This document shows positions 25,639-33,542 of a DNA stretch of 48,397 nt, one piece after another. Source of the DNA: Acidobacteriaceae bacterium (GTDB lineage Bacteria > Acidobacteriota > Terriglobia > Terriglobales > Acidobacteriaceae); assembly GCA_027307045.1 (NCBI GenBank), contig DAHUXR010000025.1, positions 1-48,397 of the forward strand, read 5' to 3'. A program made the position numbers and the translations under genes. Numbering within the stretch: the stretch's first letter is position 1; every line of letters starts with the position of its first letter. The notes below the pieces were generated by a model. It did not search any database and was not told the origin of the DNA. It worked only from the letters and a program-made list of their open reading frames with translations.

Positions 25639-26808
25639 CTAATGTTTCAGGGCAAAGAAAGCCAGCGCTGTGCCGTCCCCAACAATCACGGATCCCTGCG
25701 CGGAGACCGCAAAATAGATATTGTTGTTGTGCACAGGAATGGACGTCAACGCCACGGTGCCTTTGAGATCATAAAGATCAACGTGCCGCGGCTGCGACCG
25801 CGCGACGGGAATATTGCTGGCCTTCTGCCAGAGTATGGTTCGGTGGTCGATTTCAACGGCATAATATTCTCCCGCCTGCATCAATGTGCCGACAAAATCA
25901 TCCGGTTTATTTTTCATCACAAAGACATCGGCGCCAGCCCGTGGGAACACGGAAAAATGGCCACAGCCATATGCCGCAAATAAATCGTGTGGAAGCGCCG
26001 TTAACTGGTAAGGGCATGCTTGTTTTGCCGAATACCAACTGGGTAAAACCGGCGCCCACGTCCCATCAACGGCGAGTTCGCCAAACAAGCCCGCCGCAGA
26101 AGCGGAGGGCTGCGGCGTGGAGGCAAGCAGGAGTTGGTCGGATTCGTTCCAGTAGTCTGAGACTGATGGGATGGTGAAGCCTTCAATCAATTCCAATGTA
26201 TCGGCGTTCAATATCTCTATATCGCTGGATGCTTTCTCAATGGCGGACGTGGCAGAAATGGCGTTGCGATGAAAGATTTGCTGGTGGACCAGCGCCACTT
26301 TTCTGCCGGAAGGCGAGACGCCGATTTGCCATCCCTCTTCCTGGGATTGGCGCTTCAACGGCAGCAATCGCGAGGCCAGGCGCTCAAAGTTCGGGGAATA
26401 CAGGTACAGAACATCTCCGGTGCGGACAATAAATTTGCCGTCATGCGTTGGCATGATCTTGGAAAAGCCCGCGTTGGTGGGGAGATCAAAAGACTTGACC
26501 TCGCTTCCGTCCTTGGCGTCGAGCACTTTTATCTGGAGAGTAAAATTGCCTGAGCCGCCGCTAGCATCGCGTCCAGAGAGCTTTACCGGAGTACGCAACC
26601 GGTTGACCTGATACACAAGCACACGTTCCGGAGAAATAAAGATCACGCCCTGGTGCAGGGTCCAGCTAAAATTAATGGTGCGGTCAAAGGCCTGGAGCCC
26701 ATATTTCTCGGTAATGTTGATTTTCCAGGCTGGTTCCGGGTTCTGCGCGGCAAAACAAACGGGCCAACACAAGCAGGATAAGACCGATATTTTTATCCAA
26801 AACTTCAT
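25639..26808 (-). CDS. Secreted beta-propeller-like protein
   Basis: A 389-residue protein with a signal peptide (MKFWIKISVLSCLCWPVCFA, cleavage near AAQ). The body shows repeated short beta blades of the type LQIKVLDAKDGSEVKSFDLP, IMPTHDGKFIVRTGDVLYLY and IGVSPSGRKVALVH, which suggests a seven-bladed WD40/quinoprotein-like propeller. Catalytic motifs are not visible. AGGAG lies 6 nt before the ATG, inside the end of the ATPase gene, with which it overlaps by four bases. Its place between an ABC ATPase and a permease suggests a periplasmic partner of that transporter, but this is inference. Confidence 0.7.
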   Translation of the reverse strand: MKFWIKISVLSCLCWPVCFAAQNPEPAWKINITEKYGLQAFDRTINFSWTLHQGVIFISPERVLVYQVNRLRTPVKLSGRDASGGSGNFTLQIKVLDAKDGSEVKSFDLPTNAGFSKIMPTHDGKFIVRTGDVLYLYSPNFERLASRLLPLKRQSQEEGWQIGVSPSGRKVALVHQQIFHRNAISATSAIEKASSDIEILNADTLELIEGFTIPSVSDYWNESDQLLLASTPQPSASAAGLFGELAVDGTWAPVLPSWYSAKQACPYQLTALPHDLFAAYGCGHFSVFPRAGADVFVMKNKPDDFVGTLMQAGEYYAVEIDHRTILWQKASNIPVARSQPRHVDLYDLKGTVALTSIPVHNNNIYFAVSAQGSVIVGDGTALAFFALKH

Positions 26809-27746
26809 TTTGGCTCCTGGTTGATGGCCTCGTCGCTGTGGCCGCCGCCATTCTGGTTTGCCAGTTCCACAAAAAGGTCTTCCAGCGTGCGGCGAATGGG
26901 GTTCACGGCAATCACTTCACCGCCAGCCAGCCAGATTTTCTCAATCGTTCTGCGCTGCGTCAGCGCCGGCACCGTGATCTTGATGAAACCGTTTTGCTGT
27001 GAACCTTCAAACATGAGCGCGTCAATTCCCTTCGCGGTGATCACAAATCTGTCCTGCGATTCCAGCAGTTCGGCGAGCGTACCCACGCGAGCGACGCGGC
27101 CTTTGATCACGATGGCCAGGCGATCACAGATTTGCTCCACTTCTGAAAGCAGGTGCGAACTAAGAAAAACGGTTTTGCCCGCCTCGCGTGCCCGCAACAG
27201 GATTTCTCGCACGCGCATACGCCCCAGCGGGTCGAGCGCGGAAGCTGGTTCGTCGAGGATAAGTAGTTCGGGGTCGTTCACCAATGCCTGCGCCAGTCCT
27301 ACGCGCTGGAGCATGCCCCGGGAAAACTTGCCGGCATTGCGATCGGCAACGTCGGTGATCTCAAGCTCCTTGAGCATCTCTGTGGTGCGCCGGCGGAGCT
27401 GCGGGTCCCGCATGCCGTTCAGCGCGCCATAGAACCTGACCAGCTTGGCCGCCGAGCGATGATACAGAGATACGTTTTCCGCCAGAAAGCCGACACGGCG
27501 GCGGGTGGGAGCGTGCCCGAATTCGTGTCCCAGCATTTCACCCCGGCCGCTGCTGGGAAACATGAGTCCAATGGCCAGATGCATGGCCGTGGTTTTGCCT
27601 GCGCCGTTGGGGCCGAGAAAGCCGAATATCTCGCCACGCTCCACGCGCAAAGAGAAGTTGCGCAGCGCCGTGACCCACTGGCTGCGAAAGAATCCGCGGT
27701 AGTGCTTGCTGACATCGTTAAAAGCAAGGGCCGGAGCGCTGGACAT
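26805..27746 (-). CDS. ABC transporter ATP-binding protein
   Basis: A 313-residue ATPase of the ABC-2 exporter type (CcmA/NatA-like). The Walker A motif is GPNGAGKTTA near residue 47, the signature is KFSRGMLQRVGLAQALVNDP and Walker B is LLILDEPASALDP, followed by the switch His in FLSSHLLSE. A C-terminal domain of about 90 residues follows the core. It is the first gene of the three-gene operon and starts about 80 bases after atpE, separated from it by a terminator. Confidence 0.95.
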   Translation of the reverse strand: MSSAPALAFNDVSKHYRGFFRSQWVTALRNFSLRVERGEIFGFLGPNGAGKTTAMHLAIGLMFPSSGRGEMLGHEFGHAPTRRRVGFLAENVSLYHRSAAKLVRFYGALNGMRDPQLRRRTTEMLKELEITDVADRNAGKFSRGMLQRVGLAQALVNDPELLILDEPASALDPLGRMRVREILLRAREAGKTVFLSSHLLSEVEQICDRLAIVIKGRVARVGTLAELLESQDRFVITAKGIDALMFEGSQQNGFIKITVPALTQRRTIEKIWLAGGEVIAVNPIRRTLEDLFVELANQNGGGHSDEAINQEPK

Positions 27747-27780
27747 GGGTGGATCAAGGATACCACCGGCGTTCGACCAA

Positions 27781-27813
27781 AGAGAAAAGGCCTCCGCCGC
27801 AGCGAAGGCCTTT
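27781..27813 (-). terminator. Rho-independent terminator after atpE
   Basis: On the minus strand AAAGGCCT (27813-27806) pairs perfectly with AGGCCTTT (27793-27786) around a 12-base GC-rich loop, followed by TCTCTTT. It lies 14 bases past the atpE stop and closes the F0 operon before the ABC operon. Confidence 0.85.
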
Positions 27814-27826
27814 CGTTTCCGCGATC

Positions 27827-28138
27827 TTATTGCGTGCGCAGGAAGAGCAGCACGAAAGTGAACAGAACCAGCGATTCAATGAAAGCCAGTCCGATGAAGA
27901 GTGCAAGTTGGATGCCGGCGCGTGCCCCGGGGTTACGGGCCAGCGCTTCAGCCACGGAGCCGGCGACTTTGCCCTGGCCGAGTCCAGCCAGACCTGCGGC
28001 AAGACCCATGCCCAGACCAACGCCGATGGGAATGGCCCAGTTGCCGGCAGGCGCGCCGCCCGGCGTTTGTGCATAGACCGGCGATGCGACCAAAAGGACC
28101 GCGGCAGCGATCAACAAAAGAAATGTAAGCTTTCTCAT
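27827..28138 (-). CDS. atpE: ATP synthase F0 subunit c
   Basis: The ring-forming rotor subunit. The 103-residue product begins with a signal-like segment (MRKLTFLLLIAAAVLLVASP then VYAQ), so the mature protein probably has about 80 residues. The first helix has GLGQGKVAGSVAEALARNP with Gln55 and the polar-loop Arg-Asn-Pro. The second helix has the ion-binding Glu88 in GLAFIESLVLFTFV. Gln55, Glu88 and Ser89 match positions used in Na+-binding c rings, but the Thr and Tyr that complete such sites are Leu and Phe here, so H+ is the safer assumption. Confidence 0.96.
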   Translation of the reverse strand: MRKLTFLLLIAAAVLLVASPVYAQTPGGAPAGNWAIPIGVGLGMGLAAGLAGLGQGKVAGSVAEALARNPGARAGIQLALFIGLAFIESLVLFTFVLLFLRTQ

Positions 28139-28229
28139 TTTTTCTCCTTATCAAGTTGCCGCCAGTGGGTGGTTGGCGCAAGTCCTGGGGGACGAGACGC
28201 CCTCACGCTGGCAGCGTGTTACAAAAACT

Positions 28230-28961
28230 CTAGTGCTCTTCACTCACGGCCATGCCCAGATACACGAGCGTTAGCATGACAAAAATGAATGTCTGAACCA
28301 GCGATACGAAAAGGTGCAGGCCGAGGAAGACAACCGGAACCAGCACGGGAACCAGCGAAAAGAATGCCAGCGTGACCATGTCACCGGCAAACATATTCGC
28401 GTAAAGACGGACGGTGAGCGAAAGGATGCGGGCAAAGTGGCTGATGAATTCAATCAAAAACATCAACAGCCACAGGGGCCATACGGGGCCGATGAACTGC
28501 TTGATGTAGCCAAGACGATGAACGCGAAGCCCGTGATAGTGGTAATAGACAAACGTCAGAACTGCGCATCCCAGTGGGACGGTGGGATTGGCCGTTGGCG
28601 ATTCAAATCCCGGAACCAGTCCCAGCAAATTGCCCAGCAGAATAAAATAGCCGATAGTGACGGCGTAAGGAATGTAGCGCTCATAACCGTGTCCCATCAC
28701 GCCATGGGCTTGATCGGCGATGAATTCTTCCGTCGCTTCAACCAGATGCTGCAACCCGCCCGGCTTTTCCACGGAAAGGCTTGCCCGCACGGCCAGGAAG
28801 AAGACGAGCAGAAGCAGAACGACCAGTATCTCCATGGCCACGGGATTGGTAATAGGCGCGTTAGCGTACTTAGGTTCCCAGCCGACGATGTGCAGCAAGG
28901 CAATGGCTACGCCGCCAAAATATTTGTTCAAAAATGCGGTAAATACAAGCTGTTCAGGCAT
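28230..28961 (-). CDS. atpB: ATP synthase F0 subunit a
   Basis: The stator channel subunit, 243 residues with five or six membrane helices. The essential Arg is in ILSLTVRLYANMFAGDMV, and GLHLFVSLVQTFIFVMLTLV is the conserved last helix. Together with subunit c it forms the ion path. It lies between the atpI-like gene and atpE in the usual order. The genes for subunits b, delta, alpha, gamma, beta and epsilon are not in the window. Confidence 0.97.
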   Translation of the reverse strand: MPEQLVFTAFLNKYFGGVAIALLHIVGWEPKYANAPITNPVAMEILVVLLLLVFFLAVRASLSVEKPGGLQHLVEATEEFIADQAHGVMGHGYERYIPYAVTIGYFILLGNLLGLVPGFESPTANPTVPLGCAVLTFVYYHYHGLRVHRLGYIKQFIGPVWPLWLLMFLIEFISHFARILSLTVRLYANMFAGDMVTLAFFSLVPVLVPVVFLGLHLFVSLVQTFIFVMLTLVYLGMAVSEEH

Positions 28962-29008
28962 TTTCCCGGCACTTCACCTGTTGAAAGTTAAAATAAAAAA
29001 CTTGAAAT

Positions 29009-29518
29009 CTAGCGAGAGGCTTGGTCAATCCTGCCGATCACCAGAGCTTCATAAATGCCCTCACCCATTGCAGCCAAAATCGGCAGAATGAGGCCCACTA
29101 TGAAGCCAATGAGCAGCCTTGGATAACTTTTTAATATAACATAGGCCACCGCAATCAGAAGAGCGTAACGCAAAGGAAAAGGGAACGCGAAACGAACCTT
29201 GCGGGGCTTTGTTTCTCCGACGGCGCTCGTTCTATTCGAGGCGATTATCCGTTCCACAAGCCGCTCCGTGCCGCGATGCAGCCAGACAAAATTGATATAG
29301 GCCAGCAGCGACCCGATGGCCAGACCCAGGCCGCTCTGCCAGGTGAACAGCAGCGCCGCGGCTAGCGTTCCAGCCACGCTAAGCACAATCGCAACCCGCA
29401 GGATCCTGCGGTATGCCCCGGAAAGACGCTCTTCCATGGCCGGATCCGGCGGCGTTTGATCAGCGGGAGCGGGGTCGATTTCCTGGTCGGGCATTGCGTC
29501 TTCAGGTAGCGTGTTCAT
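29009..29518 (-). CDS. atpI: ATP synthase subunit I-like protein
   Basis: A 169-residue membrane protein with an acidic Pro-rich N terminus and four hydrophobic segments, for example VAIVLSVAGTLAAALLFTW and LLIGFIVGLILPILAAMGEG. This fits the poorly conserved AtpI group, thought to help assemble the c ring. The ATG at 29518 overlaps the atpZ stop by four bases. The frame remains open upstream through atpZ, but that part has no membrane-protein character. Confidence 0.8.
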   Translation of the reverse strand: MNTLPEDAMPDQEIDPAPADQTPPDPAMEERLSGAYRRILRVAIVLSVAGTLAAALLFTWQSGLGLAIGSLLAYINFVWLHRGTERLVERIIASNRTSAVGETKPRKVRFAFPFPLRYALLIAVAYVILKSYPRLLIGFIVGLILPILAAMGEGIYEALVIGRIDQASR

Positions 29519-29757
29519 GATTCCTTGCTGGACTGGATAATCCCGCGAATCAGCTCCGCAAAACCCGCGATGCAGCCGACAAAAAGGCCGGCCAGCGTGA
29601 TCCATGTCTTCCCAAGCCAGCGGTCGAGCAGGTGGCCGATGACCAGACCGGCGACTATGGCAGCGGGCAGGACGAAAGCCAGATTGCTGTACCGGCCAAT
29701 CTGTCGCCAGAGGTTTCCTTCTTTTGGCTCGTTGTTTTCCGGTGGCGAATCGGGCAT
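29515..29757 (-). CDS. atpZ: AtpZ/AtpI-type F0F1 assembly protein
   Basis: An 80-residue protein with two hydrophobic segments, GRYSNLAFVLPAAIVAGLVI and WITLAGLFVGCIAGFAELIR, joined by GHLLDRWLGKT. This is the AtpZ signature found at the head of many atp operons. It is the first gene of the F0 block and divergent from the ygfZ-like gene. Confidence 0.9.
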   Translation of the reverse strand: MPDSPPENNEPKEGNLWRQIGRYSNLAFVLPAAIVAGLVIGHLLDRWLGKTWITLAGLFVGCIAGFAELIRGIIQSSKES

Positions 29758-29846
29758 GAGGCAAGTCTAGCAGCCGCGCTGCGGAAACAGAATGGCTCCA
29801 ACGTCGCCCTCTTGTCCCAAAACGGCATGCATCCCGCCAGCTTGGC

Positions 29847-29852
29847 TATAAT
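29847..29852 (+). promoter_or_regulatory. Candidate -10 box for the ygfZ-like operon
   Basis: A perfect TATAAT lies 28 bases before the ATG at 29880 in the 122-base divergent gap. No good -35 box is visible at the expected distance. Confidence 0.4.
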
Positions 29853-29879
29853 CAAATATTGGTCATTGAACATTGAACT

Positions 29880-30935
29880 ATGGCGCAGATTGCTCTCCAT
29901 CCCTGGCTGCACGTTCCTGAAGGCCGCACGGGCACATATAACGGCGCGCAGACGGCGCTTAGCTTTGGCGATCCCACGGCAGAGCTGGCGGCGTTGCGCA
30001 CGGGCTGCGGCGTGTTTGCGCTGGGATGGCGCGGCAGGATCAATGTAAGCGGCAAAGACCGTGTACGCTGGCTGCACAATATGGTCACCAACAATGTGCG
30101 CGATTTGCCGGTCAATCGCGGCAATTACAATCTTGTGCTGAACGCGCAGGGCCGCATCCTGGGCGATATGTATATCTACAATCGCGGCGAGTCTTTTGCG
30201 CTTGAGACCGATGCCGGCCAGGTGCAAACGCTGATCAATGCCATGAAGCGCTTCATCATCATGGATAAAGTTGAACTCGTTGAGATAGGCGCGGATTCCG
30301 TTTCAGTTGGCGTTTGCGGTCCGAAAGCGGAAGCGGTCCTGGCTGCTGCTGGAATCGGGGCCAGCGATATGCAGCCGCTGGAAGTGCGGGACGTGGGAGC
30401 TGACGATGTAGCAGCGACTCTGATCCGCGGTCCGGAACAAAAACCGGGTTGGTTTGAGCTCTGGCTGGATCCAAACAAAGCGCAGGAGTTGTGGAATTTG
30501 CTGCAGAAGTCCGGCGCGAAACCTGTGGGAGCCCAAGCGCTGGAGATGTGGCGAGTTCTGCAGGGCATCCCGAACTATGGCCAGGACATTCGTGATCGCG
30601 ACTTGCCGCAGGAAACGGAACAGACCCAGGCGCTGAACTTCACCAAGGGCTGTTACATTGGCCAGGAGATTGTGGAGCGCATACGGTCGCGTGGACAAGT
30701 GCATCGCAAGTTTACCGGCTTTGTGTTTGGCGACCGAGTGCCCGCGCTGAGGAAATACGAGTCTGAAGGACGGGCGCTGGCGGAGATTACCAGCATTGCC
30801 AAGGTGCCCACAACCGCAGGTCCAAAGAATATTGGGCTGGGCTACGTGCGGCGCGAAGCGATTGCAGCAGGGCCAAAGATTGCATTAGACGGCGTTGAAG
30901 CCACGGTAGTGGATCTGCCGTTTGAAATCCAATAA
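29880..30935 (+). CDS. ygfZ: YgfZ/GcvT-type folate-binding protein
   Basis: A 351-residue protein of the GcvT-like fold. YgfZ proteins help assemble or repair certain Fe-S clusters in a folate-dependent way. The diagnostic motif K-G-C-Y-x-G-Q-E is present as FTKGCYIGQEIVERIRSRGQ. The N-terminal half has GRINVSGKDRVRWLHNMVTN and the LNAQGRILGDMYIY stretch typical of the family. It heads a plus-strand operon with DUF1844, MBL hydrolase and ribF genes. A supporting role for the nearby Fe-S-rich complex I is possible but speculative. Confidence 0.93.
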   Translation: MAQIALHPWLHVPEGRTGTYNGAQTALSFGDPTAELAALRTGCGVFALGWRGRINVSGKDRVRWLHNMVTNNVRDLPVNRGNYNLVLNAQGRILGDMYIYNRGESFALETDAGQVQTLINAMKRFIIMDKVELVEIGADSVSVGVCGPKAEAVLAAAGIGASDMQPLEVRDVGADDVAATLIRGPEQKPGWFELWLDPNKAQELWNLLQKSGAKPVGAQALEMWRVLQGIPNYGQDIRDRDLPQETEQTQALNFTKGCYIGQEIVERIRSRGQVHRKFTGFVFGDRVPALRKYESEGRALAEITSIAKVPTTAGPKNIGLGYVRREAIAAGPKIALDGVEATVVDLPFEIQ

Positions 30936-30948
30936 GAATGAGGAATGA

Positions 30949-31605
30949 ATGGCTGAGAAAAAGGCAGAGTTTGTAGTAACAGATCGCCGCAGGTTTGGGA
31001 CGGAGGGCGAACCGCGGCCCGAGGCACAAGTAGCGGAAGAGGAAAAGCCAGCGGCAAAGCCACCGATAGCCGAGGCCACGCCTCCGGCAAAAGATGCTTC
31101 GCCGATATCGGCGCCACCAAGCCAGAGCGCGCAGACGCAGGTACAGCCGGGATCGCCGGAAGCCGGGCAGGAAGAAGAGATGTCACCGCCGCCGACGGAC
31201 GAAGAGCAGCATCAGCAGAGCGAGGCGTATAAGGAGTCCGGCAAGAAAATTGACGACATGATTGCCGCCGCGGGCAAAACGCCCCAGGGCGTACCGATGG
31301 AAATGAATTTTGAGCGCGTGATTGAATCGTTTTACATGAGCGCGCTGATCCAGATGGGAGCCATCCGGCAGGACAACGAGCCGCCCCGCGTGGACATTAT
31401 CGGTGCGCGGCAGACGATTGATTCATTGGCTGTTCTGCAGGAGAAGACGAAAGGCAATCTTACCGATCGCGAAAAAACGCTGCTGCAAAACGTGTTGTTT
31501 GAGCTGCGCATGGCCTTTATTGAAATCACCAACGCGGTTGCAACTTCCGCCACCAAGCCCGGAGCGGCGCCGCCGGGAGCCATGCCGCCCGGCGTTAGGA
31601 AGTAG
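30949..31605 (+). CDS. DUF1844 protein
   Basis: A 218-residue protein. Residues 1-95 are acidic, Pro/Ala/Glu-rich and probably disordered. The C-terminal half holds the DUF1844 core: NFERVIESFYMSALIQMGAI, then IIGARQTIDSLAVLQEKTKG and NVLFELRMAFIEI. The function of the family is unknown. It begins 13 bases after the ygfZ-like stop, so it belongs to the same operon. Confidence 0.9.
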   Translation: MAEKKAEFVVTDRRRFGTEGEPRPEAQVAEEEKPAAKPPIAEATPPAKDASPISAPPSQSAQTQVQPGSPEAGQEEEMSPPPTDEEQHQQSEAYKESGKKIDDMIAAAGKTPQGVPMEMNFERVIESFYMSALIQMGAIRQDNEPPRVDIIGARQTIDSLAVLQEKTKGNLTDREKTLLQNVLFELRMAFIEITNAVATSATKPGAAPPGAMPPGVRK

Positions 31606-31616
31606 AAGCTAAAAAA

Positions 31617-32390
31617 ATGAAGGCGACTTTAACCGTGCTGGGCAGCGGAACGTCCATGGGCGTTCCCACCATCGGGTGCGACTGCCGCGTATGCACATCA
31701 GACGATCCGCATGACCGGCGGCTGCGCCCTTCTATTCTGGTGGAATACGATGGCCACACGGTGCTGATCGATACCACGCCGGATTTCCGCGAGCAGGCAA
31801 TCCGCGAAAAGGTCAAACGGCTCGATGCTGTCCTTTATACGCACGCGCACGCAGACCACATCCTGGGCCTGGACGACATACGCCCGCTCAGCTTCCGGCG
31901 CGAAGGAAAGATTCCGCTCTACGCGCACGCTTCAGCGGCGGACAGTCTGGAAGATATCTTCCGTTACATTTTTAAGTCTGATTATAAGTTCGGCGGGATC
32001 GCGCGAGTGGAGATGAACCGATTTAACGGCGTTGTGGAACTTTTTGGCGCGAGTTTTGAGCCGGTTGAGATTATCCATGGCGAAGCGATAATCCACGGGT
32101 TCCGCTTTGGCTCGGCGGCCTATCTGACGGACTTCAGCGAGATTCCTACAGCTTCAAAAGAGCGGCTGCGCGGGCTGGACATACTCTTTCTGGACGCGCT
32201 GCGTCACCGTCCTCATCCGACACATTCGACGGTTGAGAACTCACTCAAGCTGGTGGAGGAGCTCAAGCCGCAGCGAGCTTTCTTTACGCATATCTCCCAC
32301 GATCTGCCGCACCGCGAAACGAACAAGACCTTGCCGGAACACGTGCGCCTGGCGCATGACGGGCTAAAGCTGGAGTTCCAGATCGCATGA
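31617..32390 (+). CDS. MBL-fold metallo-hydrolase, PhnP-like
   Basis: A 257-residue metallo-beta-lactamase-fold enzyme. The metal motif HxHxDH is at YTHAHADHILGLDDIRPL, with later ligands in ILFLDALRHRP and FFTHISHDLPH. The N terminus LGSGTSMGVPTIGCDCRVC, with its closely spaced Cys, is typical of PhnP-like phosphodiesterases. The real substrate is unknown and no phosphonate genes are present. The stop overlaps the ribF start in an ATGA arrangement. Confidence 0.92.
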   Translation: MKATLTVLGSGTSMGVPTIGCDCRVCTSDDPHDRRLRPSILVEYDGHTVLIDTTPDFREQAIREKVKRLDAVLYTHAHADHILGLDDIRPLSFRREGKIPLYAHASAADSLEDIFRYIFKSDYKFGGIARVEMNRFNGVVELFGASFEPVEIIHGEAIIHGFRFGSAAYLTDFSEIPTASKERLRGLDILFLDALRHRPHPTHSTVENSLKLVEELKPQRAFFTHISHDLPHRETNKTLPEHVRLAHDGLKLEFQIA

Positions 32391-33355
32391 GAATATTCCG
32401 CTCGCTGGAAGAAATGCCCGCAGATTTTGGACCAACGATTCTGAGCGTAGGGAATTTTGACGGGATCCATTGCGGGCACCTGAGCGTGCTGAAAGAAGTG
32501 ACGGAGCGCGCCCGCCAAAACCACAGCAAGGCCATGGCGGTGACGTTTGAGCCGCATCCGTTCCGCATTCTGCGTCCGGACATGACGCCCAGACTGATTA
32601 CGCCGCTGGCAAAGAAAGAAGCGCTACTGGCGCAGACCGGACTGGACGCCCTGCTGGAAATTCCCTTTACCCGCGATTTTTCCATGACCACGCCGGAAGA
32701 GTTTGGCCGCGATATTCTCGCCGGCAGATTGCGCGCAAAAGAAGTGCATGAAGGCGATAATTTTCACTTTGGCCACAATGCCCAGGGCACTACCGCGAGC
32801 CTGAAAGATCTGGGCAAACAGTTTGGCTTTGACGTGCGCGTCTACCCGGTAATGATGGTGCGCGGGATTCCGGTTTCCAGCAGCCAGATACGCAGGCTCC
32901 TGCTGGCGGGCAAGGTCAGTATGGCGCGGCGGCTACTGGGACGCATCTTTAGCATTACCGGCGCTCCAGGACGGGGCCGCGGTTATGGCCACAAATACAC
33001 TGTCCCAACGATCAACCTGAGCCGCTATGACGATCTGGTTCCGGGCAACGGCGTGTACCTGACGCGCACGCGCGTGGACAGCGAAACTTTTAATTCCGTC
33101 ACCAACGTGGGGCTGCGGCCCACGTTTGGCGACGAGTCTTTTGCGATTGAAACTCATTTGCTCGATTTCCATCCGTTGGACGTGACGGCGCAGACGGAAG
33201 TAGAGATTTCATTCCTGAAATGGCGCCGGCCAGAAATCAAATTTCCTTCGATTGAAGCGCTGAAGGCGCAAATTGGCGAAGATGTAAGAAGGGCCCGGAG
33301 ATATTTTGAGCTGCTGCGAAAGACGAGCATCGCTACGAAAATCGCAAAACATTAA
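32387..33355 (+). CDS. ribF: Bifunctional riboflavin kinase/FAD synthetase
   Basis: A 322-residue enzyme converting riboflavin to FMN and FMN to FAD. The N-terminal adenylyltransferase half has LSVGNFDGIHCGHLSVLKEV with the HxGH motif and GDNFHFGHNAQG. The C-terminal kinase half has YTVPTINLS, GVYLTRTRVD and SVTNVGLRPTFGDE. The last gene of the ygfZ operon; its product supplies FMN for NuoF and FAD for the oxidoreductase in this window, as for the whole cell. Confidence 0.96.
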   Translation: MRIFRSLEEMPADFGPTILSVGNFDGIHCGHLSVLKEVTERARQNHSKAMAVTFEPHPFRILRPDMTPRLITPLAKKEALLAQTGLDALLEIPFTRDFSMTTPEEFGRDILAGRLRAKEVHEGDNFHFGHNAQGTTASLKDLGKQFGFDVRVYPVMMVRGIPVSSSQIRRLLLAGKVSMARRLLGRIFSITGAPGRGRGYGHKYTVPTINLSRYDDLVPGNGVYLTRTRVDSETFNSVTNVGLRPTFGDESFAIETHLLDFHPLDVTAQTEVEISFLKWRRPEIKFPSIEALKAQIGEDVRRARRYFELLRKTSIATKIAKH

Positions 33356-33516
33356 CCACAAAGGACACGAAGGAACACAAAGGAGCGACTTCAGGACGAA
33401 GGTGCAGTCCTGCGCTTTTGAAGCCGATACACGGCTTTTCTCCGGGAGCAGAGCAATCATGTGCGCATTTTTATTTCCGGGTTTTTAGCATTTGTGTTCC
33501 TCTGTGTCCTTTGTGG
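33356..33516 (+). repeat. ACACAAAGGA-word inverted repeat element
   Basis: The left arm CCACAAAGGACACGAAGGAA (33356 onward, to 33384) is matched in reverse complement by 33491-33516 with a few differences. About 105 bases lie between the arms and hold no gene. It fills the ribF-MFS gap. Confidence 0.85.
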
Positions 33517-33542
33517 CTAGATTCCTGTAGAATCCAGCGCCA

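Noticed and set aside
27827..28138. Sodium-driven ATP synthase
   Set aside because: Only part of the Na+ site is present (Gln, Glu, Ser); the remaining ligands are replaced, so this is kept as a question rather than a call.
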